Below, one piece after another: positions 38,486 to 47,473 of a stretch of DNA of 64,000 bases (position 1 is the stretch's first letter; each line of letters starts with the position of its first letter). Both the position numbers and the translations under genes were made by a program. Under the pieces are notes generated by a model, which was not told the origin of the DNA, did not search any database, and worked only from the letters and a program-made list of their open reading frames with translations. This stretch comes from Flavobacteriales bacterium (lineage in GTDB: Bacteria > Bacteroidota > Bacteroidia > Flavobacteriales_D > Crocinitomicaceae). The stretch is from contig CANITF010000004.1 of NCBI GenBank assembly GCA_947470515.1, positions 1 through 64,000 of the forward strand, given 5' to 3'.

Positions 38486-38616
38486 ACTTTTTTAGAACTG
38501 AGAACCGAGAACCGAGAACCGAGATGGTTTTAGATTCTGAACTCTATTTTTATCAATAATTTTTAGAATAGGATTATCCCTGGTTTACAATACACTTAAC
38601 TTCTAACATCGACTAG

Positions 38617-38635
38617 CACTGAGCTTGTCGAAGTG
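38617..38635. repeat. Dispersed CACTGAGCTTGTCGAAGTG element
   Basis: The 19-bp word CACTGAGCTTGTCGAAGTG is an imperfect palindrome in the der-era spacer. I recognise it as a repeat frequently seen in intergenic spacers of unrelated bacterial genomes. It lies next to other low-complexity spacer sequence and no gene. Confidence 0.6.
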
Positions 38636-38668
38636 AGCGGTCTATGCTCTCAGTTCTAACATCTATTC

Positions 38669-39544
38669 TTAATATCCGTATTTCTTTAATTTATTCGCTG
38701 TTGAACGCCAGTCTTTATCCACTTTAACGAACGTTTCCATGAACACTTTTTGATCGATGAATTTTTCGATTTCTATGCGTGCTTCACGACCAATTTTCTT
38801 CAACATTTCACCACCCTTTCCGATAACAATTCCTTTTTGAGAATCGCGTTCAACGATGATTAGAACCCGAATTCGTGTTAAATTCGGTTCTTCAATATAT
38901 TCTTCAATTTCTACTTGACAGCTATATGGCACTTCCTTTTCGCAATGCATGAATATTTTTTCTCTTACAATTTCTGAAACGAAAAAGCGCATTGGTCGAT
39001 CAGAAAGCTCATCTTTATCATAATAAGCTGGACTTTCAGGTACAAATTCAAGGATTCTATCCCACACCTTTTCCAAGTTGAATTCATGGAGGGCAGAGAT
39101 AGGACAAATAATTGCTTTTGGTAATTGTTCTTGCCAATAATTGATGCGTTCAACCACTTTCGTTTGGTCGCCCAAATCAATTTTATTGATCAGACAAAGT
39201 ACTGGAATTTTTAATGTTTTAATCTTTTCAAGTGTTTCCAGATGATTCATTTCGTTTTCCTTCATATCTGTTATAAAAAGCAAAACATCAGCATCTTTTA
39301 AGGAAGCATTAACATAATCCATCATGTTTTCGTGCAATTTGTATGCAGCGTTTACAACACCTGGCGTGTCAGAAAATACGATTTGGTAATCTTCATCATT
39401 TACAATTCCCAAAATACGGTGACGTGTAGTTTGAGCTTTAGATGTTACGATAGATAATTTTTCGCCAACTAAACGATTCATTAACGTTGATTTACCAACA
39501 TTTGGACTACCGACTATACTTACGAAACCTGATTTGTGAGACAT
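38669..39544 (-). CDS. era: GTPase Era
   Basis: 291 residues. G1 [11 protein letters not shown], switch DTPGV, and NKID (INKIDLG) mark the Era-family G domain; the C-terminal KH domain contains GIVIGKGGEMLKKIG (~230-245). Era binds 16S rRNA near the 3' end and assists 30S maturation. Two ribosome-assembly GTPases, era and der, are consecutive here on the minus strand, separated by a 183-bp spacer with tandem GAGAACC words and the repeat at 38617. Confidence 0.97.
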   Translation of the reverse strand: MSHKSGFVSIVGSPNVGKSTLMNRLVGEKLSIVTSKAQTTRHRILGIVNDEDYQIVFSDTPGVVNAAYKLHENMMDYVNASLKDADVLLFITDMKENEMNHLETLEKIKTLKIPVLCLINKIDLGDQTKVVERINYWQEQLPKAIICPISALHEFNLEKVWDRILEFVPESPAYYDKDELSDRPMRFFVSEIVREKIFMHCEKEVPYSCQVEIEEYIEEPNLTRIRVLIIVERDSQKGIVIGKGGEMLKKIGREARIEIEKFIDQKVFMETFVKVDKDWRSTANKLKKYGY

Positions 39545-39656
39545 TTGAAGAAATTAAAGTGCAAAGAAACGAAATTTAAAGGGGGTGCGCAAATTTTCAT
39601 TGTGTAGAAAGCGCTATTCAAATACATGTTTCTTTCGATTTCCTCAAATCTGTTCT

Positions 39657-40745
39657 TTACTTATTGAATTTTTCTAGCCAATAAAGCGTTCTTTTTAAAT
39701 AATAATCAATTGGAAGAGTGCCATAATCTTGATAGTTGTATGTTCCAAAAGACATTGGCCTAGCAGGTTCAATTTGTGTTCCTTCATGCCATTCGTTATA
39801 GGAAGTGATTCCAATCCATTTAACATGAGCATCAATCGCACTTTGAAAGAAATTATCATAATAAGAACCGTCATCCCGATTTTTGGTATTCGCTATATTC
39901 CAAGGTCTGATGCGGTTATCGCTATATCCTGGTCCAACGGATGGAATAAATTTTAGGTGATGTTCATCTGCAAAATGCTGCAACTTCAGCCAATTATCTG
40001 GATTTGCACCATAGGTAAATCCCCGACTAGCGAAATAAGTATAAAATCCATCAAATCCGGAATTTAAAAAGAAAGAAGAATCCTCTTTCCAGCACCAAAG
40101 TCCGATTATATCAGAATCAAATTCAGAATTTCTAAATGAATTGGTTTTATCATTTTTAGCAAAAACTTCGCTCCATTCATTCGCAGGAATCATATATGAA
40201 TCATAGACAAAGAAAAGAGGACGTTTTGTTACTTCTTCGCGATAAAACGCAGGGTGCTTTCCAAAATTTTCGATGATAAATTCAATCGCTTGTTTCGTTG
40301 CAAGTGGATTTTTCCGAACACACGGTTCGATTTGAAAACAAATCTTAAGATGATATTGATCAGCAAGATCTAAAATGGTTGGAACGCTGCGGAATGAATA
40401 ATCGTTCTCGCCAAGCCAAGTAACAGCAATTACACCTATTCCAGCACTTGCCATTTCTTTCATATGGCGATCGATTGTGACCGAATCAGAACTTGAATAT
40501 TCACCTGAAGCGGGATAATAATCAGCTCCAATATTCCCATTTCCTTCAAAAATAAAGGAGTTTGTATCTTTGTCATTTTGTGGCATTACGGGATGCTTCC
40601 AATGGTGATTTGCGCCATCCAAATCAACCGACCCATACCAATTATAGTAAAAGCAAAAGGCATGTGAATTGAGAGCTTGAGCAGACATAAGCATGCTCAA
40701 GCTTAAAGAATAAAAAAGGATTAAAAGCTTTTTATTGGTTATCAA
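39657..40745 (-). CDS. GH99 family endo-alpha-mannosidase/mannanase-like enzyme
   Basis: 362 residues. Opening strands FCFYYNWYGSVDLDG and HHWKHPVMPQ plus the active-site block YNEWHEGTQIEP match glycoside hydrolase family 99. The two catalytic Glu are E318 and E321 (EWHE), as in BtGH99/BxGH99. Family members cut internal alpha-mannosidic bonds in N-glycans or yeast mannan. The signal peptide is present (ILFYSLSLSMLMSAQ) with no lipobox. The start is a TTG at 40745; no ATG is available between the upstream stop and TTG. It overlaps the upstream SprB-repeat gene by 14 bp. No SusC/SusD genes are nearby, unlike classical GH99 polysaccharide loci. Confidence 0.85.
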   Translation of the reverse strand: MITNKKLLILFYSLSLSMLMSAQALNSHAFCFYYNWYGSVDLDGANHHWKHPVMPQNDKDTNSFIFEGNGNIGADYYPASGEYSSSDSVTIDRHMKEMASAGIGVIAVTWLGENDYSFRSVPTILDLADQYHLKICFQIEPCVRKNPLATKQAIEFIIENFGKHPAFYREEVTKRPLFFVYDSYMIPANEWSEVFAKNDKTNSFRNSEFDSDIIGLWCWKEDSSFFLNSGFDGFYTYFASRGFTYGANPDNWLKLQHFADEHHLKFIPSVGPGYSDNRIRPWNIANTKNRDDGSYYDNFFQSAIDAHVKWIGITSYNEWHEGTQIEPARPMSFGTYNYQDYGTLPIDYYLKRTLYWLEKFNK

Positions 40746-41403
40746 TTTCGTCTAAATAAGTATAAATTGGGTAGTCAATTATAGTCATTTTTATGATTTG
40801 TTGCTCAGGATTATTAATTGTTTCAGACACTTGTTTTACAGATGATAGCGAAAAATCAATTAAAACAGGTTTTTGAAGTGTGCATCCATGTGCGTCTTCC
40901 ACACTGAAAATATATTCTCCATCTGGCAATGATTTTGAATCATCCATAAATGCTTGGTCATTAATTTTCACGAAATAGTAATCTGTATTTTCAATTTCCC
41001 ATGGAGATCCACCAAGTATTTTAGCATTCATTGCACCGCCAACTGCATCTACAAAAGTGGTTACTGGACTATTGAAACTTAATTGTAATGGAGATGGGGT
41101 TTCAATAGTGACATATTGAACAGCCGTTTTACCGCGAGCATCACATACTTTAACAGAATACTCTCCATTTCTCAAATTATCTAAAACCATGGAATAAAAT
41201 CCATTATCCCAAACTACAATGTAGGGTGCTTTACCACCGCATATTTCAAGTTCAATTTTCCCGTCCGTTTTCCCGAAACAAGATACATCTGTTTTTGTAT
41301 ATTCAATTTTTAAATCTTGTATTTTTTCTCGGTTAGAAGCCATTGCATTTCCGCTTAATGCGCTTAGAAAAAATATACCACCAATTAATTTTAAAGTTTT
41401 CAT
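40732..41403 (-). CDS. Secreted SprB-repeat protein
   Basis: 223 residues. After a signal peptide (KLIGGIFFLSALSGNAMA) come SprB repeats: DVSCFGKTDGKIELEICGG, then APYIVVWDNG and NLRNGEYSVKVCDARG; a second, weaker unit follows (SPWEIENTDYYFVKI, LPDGEYIFSVEDAHGC). SprB repeats occur in gliding adhesins and other secreted Bacteroidota proteins. No C-terminal sorting domain is seen. It is translationally linked to the downstream GH99 gene (14-bp overlap), so a binding partner for the enzyme is a plausible reading (inference). Confidence 0.78.
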   Translation of the reverse strand: MKTLKLIGGIFFLSALSGNAMASNREKIQDLKIEYTKTDVSCFGKTDGKIELEICGGKAPYIVVWDNGFYSMVLDNLRNGEYSVKVCDARGKTAVQYVTIETPSPLQLSFNSPVTTFVDAVGGAMNAKILGGSPWEIENTDYYFVKINDQAFMDDSKSLPDGEYIFSVEDAHGCTLQKPVLIDFSLSSVKQVSETINNPEQQIIKMTIIDYPIYTYLDEIDNQ

Positions 41404-41580
41404 AATAGTTTTTGTTTATTAACTATGACAAAAGAACTTATCCCATTTCGATTTTTTTCGAAATAGCAAAGGGGTTATGAAATTATCAATGAATATAGTT
41501 AAAGAGAACTATGCGTAAATACGTAGTAACGGGTTTTTTGTAGACTAAAGATTCAAACTTTAGATTCTTTTGAGGAAGGA

Positions 41581-41610
41581 TTTAGTGCAATTTAGTGCAA
41601 TTTAGTGCAA
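41581..41610. repeat. Three 10-bp tandem repeats after a stop codon
   Basis: TTTAGTGCAA occurs three times head-to-tail directly next to the stop codon of the TlpA-like gene (41611). The 10-bp period is one DNA helical turn. Slippage could change the copy number. No function is evident. Confidence 0.85.
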
Positions 41611-42420
41611 TTATTTTATCAATGCTTCAATTGTACTTTCAATTTCCTTCAATGTGTTTGGGCCTAAACCTACAGTAGAATATGTAACGATAGAATTCTT
41701 ATCAATTATCAGATGGGTTGGAAAAGCTTTGACAGTGTAACTATTTGCTATCTCTCCACTACCTGCAATTATATTATAGTTAAAGGTTTTTGTTTTCAGA
41801 AAACTCTCGATTTTTGATTTGTCATTATTAGCAAATCCAAGAAATACGACATCCTCACCTTTAAATTTATCTACCAATTTATTAAGTTCAGGCATTTCCA
41901 TTACACAAGGTTTACATTCAACAAACCAAAAATTTATTACAATCACTTTTCCCTTTAAACTCTCAAGCGAGTAACTATTTCCTAAAATGTCTGTTACTGA
42001 AAATGTTAGGGCTTCTTTTCCCAACATTTCATTTTCATTTTGCATCTTATCTGGCATATTGGCTTGAGCTTCCATCATAAATTTTTTCTCCTCTTCTGAA
42101 GCCTTACGCAGAACAAATGCTCTTACAATTTTATCACTATCGACATATGGTTCTGGCATATAATCACCTGACATCATAGCCTCCATAAAATCACTTTCTT
42201 TCAACAAAGTTAGATTTTCAAAATACATAGGCGTTGTCATTGGATTTAACATCATGGGTGTATTCGGATCAATGTCATCGGGACCAGCTTTCTTCAGTCC
42301 TTCAAGGGGATTTAATTGTTTCTCCTTGACAGATTTTTTATGTGAACTATTCTTTTGAGCAGTTACATTGCTTGAAAACAGAGCAATTATTAGTGTTATA
42401 ATCCAGATTTTCGTTGTCAT
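41611..42420 (-). CDS. TlpA/ResA-like thioredoxin-family protein
   Basis: 269 residues with a signal peptide (WIITLIIALFSSNVTAQ). The N-terminal ~120 residues are Met/Pro-rich with no recognised domain (MMLNPMTTPMYFE; MEAMMSGDYMPEP). The C-terminal thioredoxin/TlpA fold (~130-269) has the redox site C-K-P-C in FWFVECKPCVMEMPELN and the cis-Pro region AFPTHLIIDK. It is exported, so a periplasmic or surface disulfide reductase role is likely. Its own promoter is unclear. It is the terminal gene of the leftward group between SprB-repeat gene and tRNAs. Confidence 0.85.
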   Translation of the reverse strand: MTTKIWIITLIIALFSSNVTAQKNSSHKKSVKEKQLNPLEGLKKAGPDDIDPNTPMMLNPMTTPMYFENLTLLKESDFMEAMMSGDYMPEPYVDSDKIVRAFVLRKASEEEKKFMMEAQANMPDKMQNENEMLGKEALTFSVTDILGNSYSLESLKGKVIVINFWFVECKPCVMEMPELNKLVDKFKGEDVVFLGFANNDKSKIESFLKTKTFNYNIIAGSGEIANSYTVKAFPTHLIIDKNSIVTYSTVGLGPNTLKEIESTIEALIK

Positions 42421-42569
42421 TTCCTTATATTAAATTTTATAATTTCTCTTTTAAATGAACAGATAGTAATCTATAAAATTATAAAAAGTATTGACATAAC
42501 GTTCTTAGAAATCAAGTACTTGCGTTTGAACTAAATCAATCTAAATATTTGGAAACGTCTTTTTTTAAC

Positions 42570-42610
42570 AAAAAATCAAAATTCCCTGTAAACGCATTGC
42601 ATACAAGGAA
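42570..42610 (-). terminator. Terminator downstream of tRNA-Arg
   Basis: Stem arms 42602-42610 and 42582-42590 (9 bp with one G-T pair), read on the minus strand, precede a T-rich tract ending near 42570. Confidence 0.7.
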
Positions 42611-42617
42611 ATTATAA

Positions 42618-42690
42618 GTGGTCCCAACAGGAATCGAACCTGCATCTAAAGTTTAGGAAACTTCTATTCTATCCGTTGAACTATGGGACC
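42618..42690 (-). tRNA. tRNA-Arg(CCT)
   Basis: 73 nt, all four arms fold: acceptor GGTCCCA/TGGGACC, D stem GTTC/GAAT, anticodon loop TTCCTAA with anticodon CCT, T arm GCAGG-TTCGATT-CCTGT. The 3' CCA is not encoded. It decodes AGG. Confidence 0.95.
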
Positions 42691-42698
42691 AATATTTC

Positions 42699-42730
42699 AA
42701 AAAAAAAGGAACTCATTGCTGAATTCCTTT
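42699..42730 (-). terminator. Terminator downstream of tRNA-fMet
   Basis: Arms 42720-42730 and 42705-42715 form an 11-bp stem with one mismatch around a TTGC-complement loop, followed by nine T on the minus strand. It lies between the two tRNA genes. Confidence 0.75.
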
Positions 42731-42736
42731 ACTTTG

Positions 42737-42809
<73 letters not shown>

Positions 42810-42945
42810 CTCTATTCACTAAACATGAAGTTTAAATGCGCTGCAAAGATACTCAGAGTTTCGAGTAATTCCAAACTAAATATAAAAAATTTGAATTTTG
42901 AAATTTGTTGAGATTCAAAAAAGAATTTATTCAATCGAATCTTGT

Positions 42946-42953
42946 TACTTTTG
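42946..42953 (+). promoter_or_regulatory. -7 box TACTTTTG upstream of 42986 lipoprotein
   Basis: Exact TAnnTTTG match 32 bp before ATG 42986. Confidence 0.5.
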
Positions 42954-42985
42954 TTTAGAAGAAACATTATCAGAAAAAAAAAAGT

Positions 42986-43777
42986 ATGAAAACCCAAATC
43001 ACTTATTTCGCTATCCTTTTCTCTTTATTATTTGCAGCATGTAATTCTAGCAGTCATAAAAATGAAACTTCTGAAGAAAGTAAAACACAACCTAAATTTC
43101 CGAATGAAAATCAATTGGAGGAAAAAATGGCCGCAATTGAAAACAACAAAGATTTATTAGTTGTAAACAGCTTGAATTACAACAATAACGCTGGGTCAAC
43201 AGCTAGTGCAATTGCTTATTTAGATGCAGAGAAAAATACAGTAAAAATGGATGAAATATTTTCAGATGTAACCAATGGAAACTATGGAACACATACTTTT
43301 TACATTGAAAATGGGAAGAAAATCGTTTCTAAAGAAGTTTATTTTGACAATGAATTAAAGGTCCCAATCTTCGTTGAACGCATTTCATTTTATAATAAAA
43401 ACCAAAAAGTAATTTATACGAAAGAACGAACTGCAGAATACGAAGAAGATTTGCCAAAAATGCAATTTCAAATTGCTAAATTGAAAGAATGCTCTCTTGA
43501 TCGTACAATGAGAATTTTAAATCAAGAAAAGGACTTTGAAACAACTTTCCAAGGATTTGCCTCTGATGGTAGCACGAAATTTTTATTAGTTGGTGAAAAT
43601 ACCCCAGATGGTTTTGCTTCCTCTTTGGCTGTTCAACGTTTGGATAAAGAAATTGAAAAGTTGTCGAATAATGAAAAAGCGATGATTGGTAAAAAACTAG
43701 AAATTCAATATGATGTGATGGTGGATGAACAAGGGTTGACTTTTCAGATACTTCAGTCTCTTACAATTCTTAATTAA
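42986..43777 (+). CDS. Hypothetical lipoprotein
   Basis: 263 residues. The lipobox LLFAACNSSSHK marks a lipid-anchored envelope protein, followed by an Asn/Ser/Glu-rich low-complexity linker. The body is mixed alpha/beta with no motif I can name (blocks DLLVVNSLNYNNN, NGNYGTHTFYIENGKK, CSLDRTMRILNQEKDFE). It is monocistronic, with a promoter at 42946 and 144 bp to the next gene. Function unknown. Confidence 0.7.
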   Translation: MKTQITYFAILFSLLFAACNSSSHKNETSEESKTQPKFPNENQLEEKMAAIENNKDLLVVNSLNYNNNAGSTASAIAYLDAEKNTVKMDEIFSDVTNGNYGTHTFYIENGKKIVSKEVYFDNELKVPIFVERISFYNKNQKVIYTKERTAEYEEDLPKMQFQIAKLKECSLDRTMRILNQEKDFETTFQGFASDGSTKFLLVGENTPDGFASSLAVQRLDKEIEKLSNNEKAMIGKKLEIQYDVMVDEQGLTFQILQSLTILN

Positions 43778-43921
43778 CAAACATTAAGGAATATTTACAA
43801 TTATTCATTTTTTATATCTATTCTTCAACCTTTAACCAAACAATAAAGCCGTTTGACATTTTTAACAAGATTCTCTCTTTTTGTTTGTTTAAACTTGTTC
43901 TTCAAAATAGATTAAAAATTC

Positions 43922-46696
43922 ATGAAGAACCTATTTCAATTATTTCTAGGATTAATTTTCGTTTTTTCAATGCAATCTGCCAATGGGCAAGCAATGAAAG
44001 TTACAGGCGTAGTTTACGACACAACGGGTGTTAAACCATTACAAAATGCCATGATAATGGCTGTTCGTGTAAAAGATTCTTTATTATTAGGATTTACTCG
44101 CTCGGATAGCAAAGGTTTTTTCAATCTTACAAATTTTGATGCGGATACTTTCTCCTTGATTATTGCTCATCCTAATTTTGATGATAGAACCTATTATATT
44201 TTTGGAAACAAGGATAATTACGACATCAATATACCCACGGTTAAAATGACTTCTAAAACCAAAGAATTACAAGAAGTTATTATTTATGCGAATAAAAATC
44301 CGATTTATTATAAAGGCGATACCTTGGTTTATGTTGCCGATTCTTTTAAAGTTGCTGAAGGTGCAGTTGTAGAAGATTTATTGAAAAAACTGCCTGGTTT
44401 GAAGATTGATAAGGATGGAAAAATCACCTCGCAAGGTCAGGAAATAAATAAAGTACTCGTAGATGGAGATGAGTTTTTTGGAACTGATCCAACAATTGCG
44501 ACTAAAAATTTGGCCGCTGATGGAATTCAAACAGTTCAAATTTACGAGAAAACTGATAGTGAAACGATCGGAGGTTCGGATGCTAAAATAAAAGTTCTCG
44601 ATCTCAAATTGAAAGACTCCGCCAAAAAAGGTTATTTCGGAAGAGTTTCTGGAGCATCCGACTTGTATCTAACTCCAGGAGCGACATATACAGGAGCAAC
44701 ACCTTTCTATGAAGGAGAATTGCTTTTCAATAAATTTGACAGTAAACAAAAAATATCCGTTTTTGCATTGGGATCTAATACGCCACGATCTAATTTTGGG
44801 CGTGGAGACATGAATAAATTTGGTTTGACAAATGAAACCGGTGCAAATGGTAATTTTTGGGAAGCAGATAATTCAAAGAATAAAGGCGGTGTTCCCCAAA
44901 CATTTAAAGCAGGAATCTACTTTTCTGATAAATACGGTAAAAAACAAAACACAGAACTTCTATTCAATTATTCCTATTATAATGACCGATTAGATTCCAG
45001 GACTGCCAATTATTCTCAATATTTTTTAGCTGACACAACCTATTACACGGAAGATTCAACGAGAAATCTCTCTACAAGCGAATCCCACAAATTGAATTTG
45101 ACACTTACAACTCAATTGGACTCTTTGACTTTACTTGAATTCAAACCGTCTATAAGTTTTGACAGTGGTTTAACGGACAACACTTCTTTTTCACTCTTTA
45201 AAGGAGAAACTGGAATACAATCGTTATCAACTGAAGTTGGGAATAAAAATGATTCAAAAGGTATTAAGGTGAATAATACAGTGCGTCTTTACCGAAAATT
45301 CATGAAGAAAAGACGTGAATTTGAATTGCGTTATGATATGGTATTGTCAAATAATAAAACCGATGGATCATTATATACAAAATCACGATATACATTAGCA
45401 GGAGATACAATTATTGATCAAAAAAAAGTAAACAATAATTCTTCGACAAATCACTATGTTACGGCTTCTTATTTCGAACCTCTTTCAAAATATGTGAAAA
45501 TTAATTTCAATTATCTTTTCGAATACGGTATCTCAACTCAAGAAAAATTAGCGTACGACAAATTGAATGGAGAGTACACTGCCATTCGACAAGATCTTTC
45601 CAACAACTTCGATAATTCGCGCGTTCAAAATAGAGCTGGTACAGAATTAATTTATGAAAAAGGAAAACATTTTGTTTCAGGTGGAGCTTATTTTAGAAAC
45701 ATCAATATCAACAATAACAATTTGTCAACAGACACATTAATTAATCAAAACATTAATAATATTCTACCAAAATTCAAATATGAATTTAAACCGAGTGTGA
45801 GTAAAAGGTTAACGTTTAACTACAACACGAGTTCGCAACAACCTTCAATAAATGATTTACAACCAATTCAGGACAATTCAAATCCTAACAGAATTCAAGT
45901 AGGAAATGCGAATTTGAAACCGAATTATGTACATACAATGATGTTGAATTTCAACACTTGGAATGCATTGAGTGGTAAATATATTTGGACAGGAGGATCA
46001 TTTAATGTAACAGATAATGCATTTGCAACACAATCTACATATGATGATTATGGACGAACACTAACACAAACAGTAAACGTGGATGGTAATTTATCTGCAA
46101 ATGTTTACGGTGGCGCAGGTTTCCCAATTCTAGATCGAAAAATTGAATTTCAACCTGAATTTACAGGATCTTTCAATAGATACAAAAGTTTTGTTGGTAC
46201 AGAGGAAAATATCACCGATAATTATGCTTTAATCCCTGGGTTGGATATTGATTTTGAATGGGATTCTTTAGAGATAAGCTTGAGTTCAAGCTATTCTTAT
46301 AATAATCCAATCAGTTCATTAAGTTCTGTTTCGAATACGCCATTTTCAATTTTTCAATATGGAATTGGATTTAAATGGACATTGCCAAAAGGATTTATTA
46401 TCAAAGTTGATGGCGATTATACGAAAAATTCACAACCAGGATTAGGATTCTACAACACTGATTTTTTCATTCTTGATGCTGAGGTAAGTAAGAAATTCTT
46501 GAAAACAGGAAATTTAGTTGTATCGGTTACTGGAAATGATATTTTAAACCAAAATATCAGCGCAAGTAGAACAGTTACAGGAAACACAACAACAGACAAT
46601 AGAACAACGATCATTTCAAGGTATTTTCTCTTGAAAGTGACGTATAGATTCAATAACAGAAAAATGAAAGAAGATGATTTTAGAGGTATGCATTAA
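43922..46696 (+). CDS. Outer-membrane beta-barrel protein (OMP_b-brl_3/TonB-receptor-like)
   Basis: 924 residues with a signal peptide (FSMQSANGQ). The N-terminal carboxypeptidase-regulatory-like domain (~25-110) is followed by a plug-like region with the block VEDLLKKLPGLKIDKDGKIT, then NKVLVDGDEFFGTDPTIATK, and a ~600-residue barrel of long aromatic strands to the C-terminus (FLLKVTYRFNNRKM). This is the 'outer membrane beta-barrel family 3' architecture, which lacks a clear TonB box. It is followed with a 23-bp overlap by a GLPGLI-family gene, a pairing common in the phylum. Its cargo is unknown; peptide-related transport has been suggested for similar pairs, but I cannot show it here. Confidence 0.85.
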   Translation: MKNLFQLFLGLIFVFSMQSANGQAMKVTGVVYDTTGVKPLQNAMIMAVRVKDSLLLGFTRSDSKGFFNLTNFDADTFSLIIAHPNFDDRTYYIFGNKDNYDINIPTVKMTSKTKELQEVIIYANKNPIYYKGDTLVYVADSFKVAEGAVVEDLLKKLPGLKIDKDGKITSQGQEINKVLVDGDEFFGTDPTIATKNLAADGIQTVQIYEKTDSETIGGSDAKIKVLDLKLKDSAKKGYFGRVSGASDLYLTPGATYTGATPFYEGELLFNKFDSKQKISVFALGSNTPRSNFGRGDMNKFGLTNETGANGNFWEADNSKNKGGVPQTFKAGIYFSDKYGKKQNTELLFNYSYYNDRLDSRTANYSQYFLADTTYYTEDSTRNLSTSESHKLNLTLTTQLDSLTLLEFKPSISFDSGLTDNTSFSLFKGETGIQSLSTEVGNKNDSKGIKVNNTVRLYRKFMKKRREFELRYDMVLSNNKTDGSLYTKSRYTLAGDTIIDQKKVNNNSSTNHYVTASYFEPLSKYVKINFNYLFEYGISTQEKLAYDKLNGEYTAIRQDLSNNFDNSRVQNRAGTELIYEKGKHFVSGGAYFRNININNNNLSTDTLINQNINNILPKFKYEFKPSVSKRLTFNYNTSSQQPSINDLQPIQDNSNPNRIQVGNANLKPNYVHTMMLNFNTWNALSGKYIWTGGSFNVTDNAFATQSTYDDYGRTLTQTVNVDGNLSANVYGGAGFPILDRKIEFQPEFTGSFNRYKSFVGTEENITDNYALIPGLDIDFEWDSLEISLSSSYSYNNPISSLSSVSNTPFSIFQYGIGFKWTLPKGFIIKVDGDYTKNSQPGLGFYNTDFFILDAEVSKKFLKTGNLVVSVTGNDILNQNISASRTVTGNTTTDNRTTIISRYFLLKVTYRFNNRKMKEDDFRGMH

Positions 46697-47417
46697 AAGA
46701 TTTCTTATTCTACTAGTAGTTTTATTTACAACTTCTTTTGGATTAAAAGCTCAGATCACTGCTGGGAAAATTGTTTTTGAACGCAAAACCAATCTAAAAA
46801 AACGGATGGGTGATAATCCGCGAATGAAGAATTTTATTACCGAAGAAAATAAATACCGGGTTGAGAATTTTGAATTGTTTTTTAATGATTCAAATACGGT
46901 GTTTCGACCTATCGAAGATGAGGATCCAGTTGAAGGGTTTTTGAAATATTTTACAACACGTAATACGGTCTACCAAAATATTAATTCTAAACAAAAATTC
47001 ATTGAAATGGATTTATTTGGAACACCAGGCTATATTAAGGATTCAATGGATACCAGAGCTTGGAAAATAACGGAAAGTAAGAGAATGATTAGTGGGTATA
47101 ATTGCCGCAAAGCATTCTGGCAAATGAATGATTCAACAAGAATTTATGCGTGGTTCGCAGTAGATATTGTTCCGTCAATTGGTCCAGAAGGATTTCAAGG
47201 TCTTCCAGGTGCAATTCTTGGAATGGCAACCGAAGATGGCAGTGTTGTTTATTTTGCCAAAGAAGTAAAAGTAATGGACGTTCCAGCAACTATTTTTCAA
47301 TACTCAGAAAAAGGCAAAGATATATACACCGAAAAAGCCTTGATGGAAGAGCTGAAAGTAAAAATGGGTCAATGGGTGAAGCCCGGAGATTTGGAAGCAA
47401 TGTTCTCCTGGCTGTAA
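46674..47417 (+). CDS. GLPGLI family protein
   Basis: 247 residues with a signal peptide (FLILLVVLFTTSFGLKAQ). The family motif appears as FQGLPGAILGMATED near residue 180. Another typical block, ITESKRMISGYNCRKAF, precedes it. GLPGLI proteins are Bacteroidota envelope proteins of unknown activity, usually next to an OMP_b-brl_3 gene. The ATG at 46674 lies inside the barrel gene's 3' end, so translation is likely coupled. The C-terminus carries no sorting signal. Confidence 0.88.
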   Translation: MILEVCIKRFLILLVVLFTTSFGLKAQITAGKIVFERKTNLKKRMGDNPRMKNFITEENKYRVENFELFFNDSNTVFRPIEDEDPVEGFLKYFTTRNTVYQNINSKQKFIEMDLFGTPGYIKDSMDTRAWKITESKRMISGYNCRKAFWQMNDSTRIYAWFAVDIVPSIGPEGFQGLPGAILGMATEDGSVVYFAKEVKVMDVPATIFQYSEKGKDIYTEKALMEELKVKMGQWVKPGDLEAMFSWL

Positions 47418-47418
47418 G

Positions 47419-47468
47419 GATTCGTGATTTGGAATTCGTGTTTTATTCCGAATTCCAAATCACGAATC
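47419..47468. terminator. 20-bp perfect hairpin between convergent genes
   Basis: The arms 47419-47438 (beginning GATTCGTGATTTGG) and 47449-47468 are fully complementary, around a 10-nt loop. It lies between the GLPGLI gene (+) and nfu (-), 6 bp from the latter's stop. It lacks a U-run, so it may be a bidirectional terminator or a dispersed GAATT-type repeat. Confidence 0.65.
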
Positions 47469-47473
47469 ACGAA

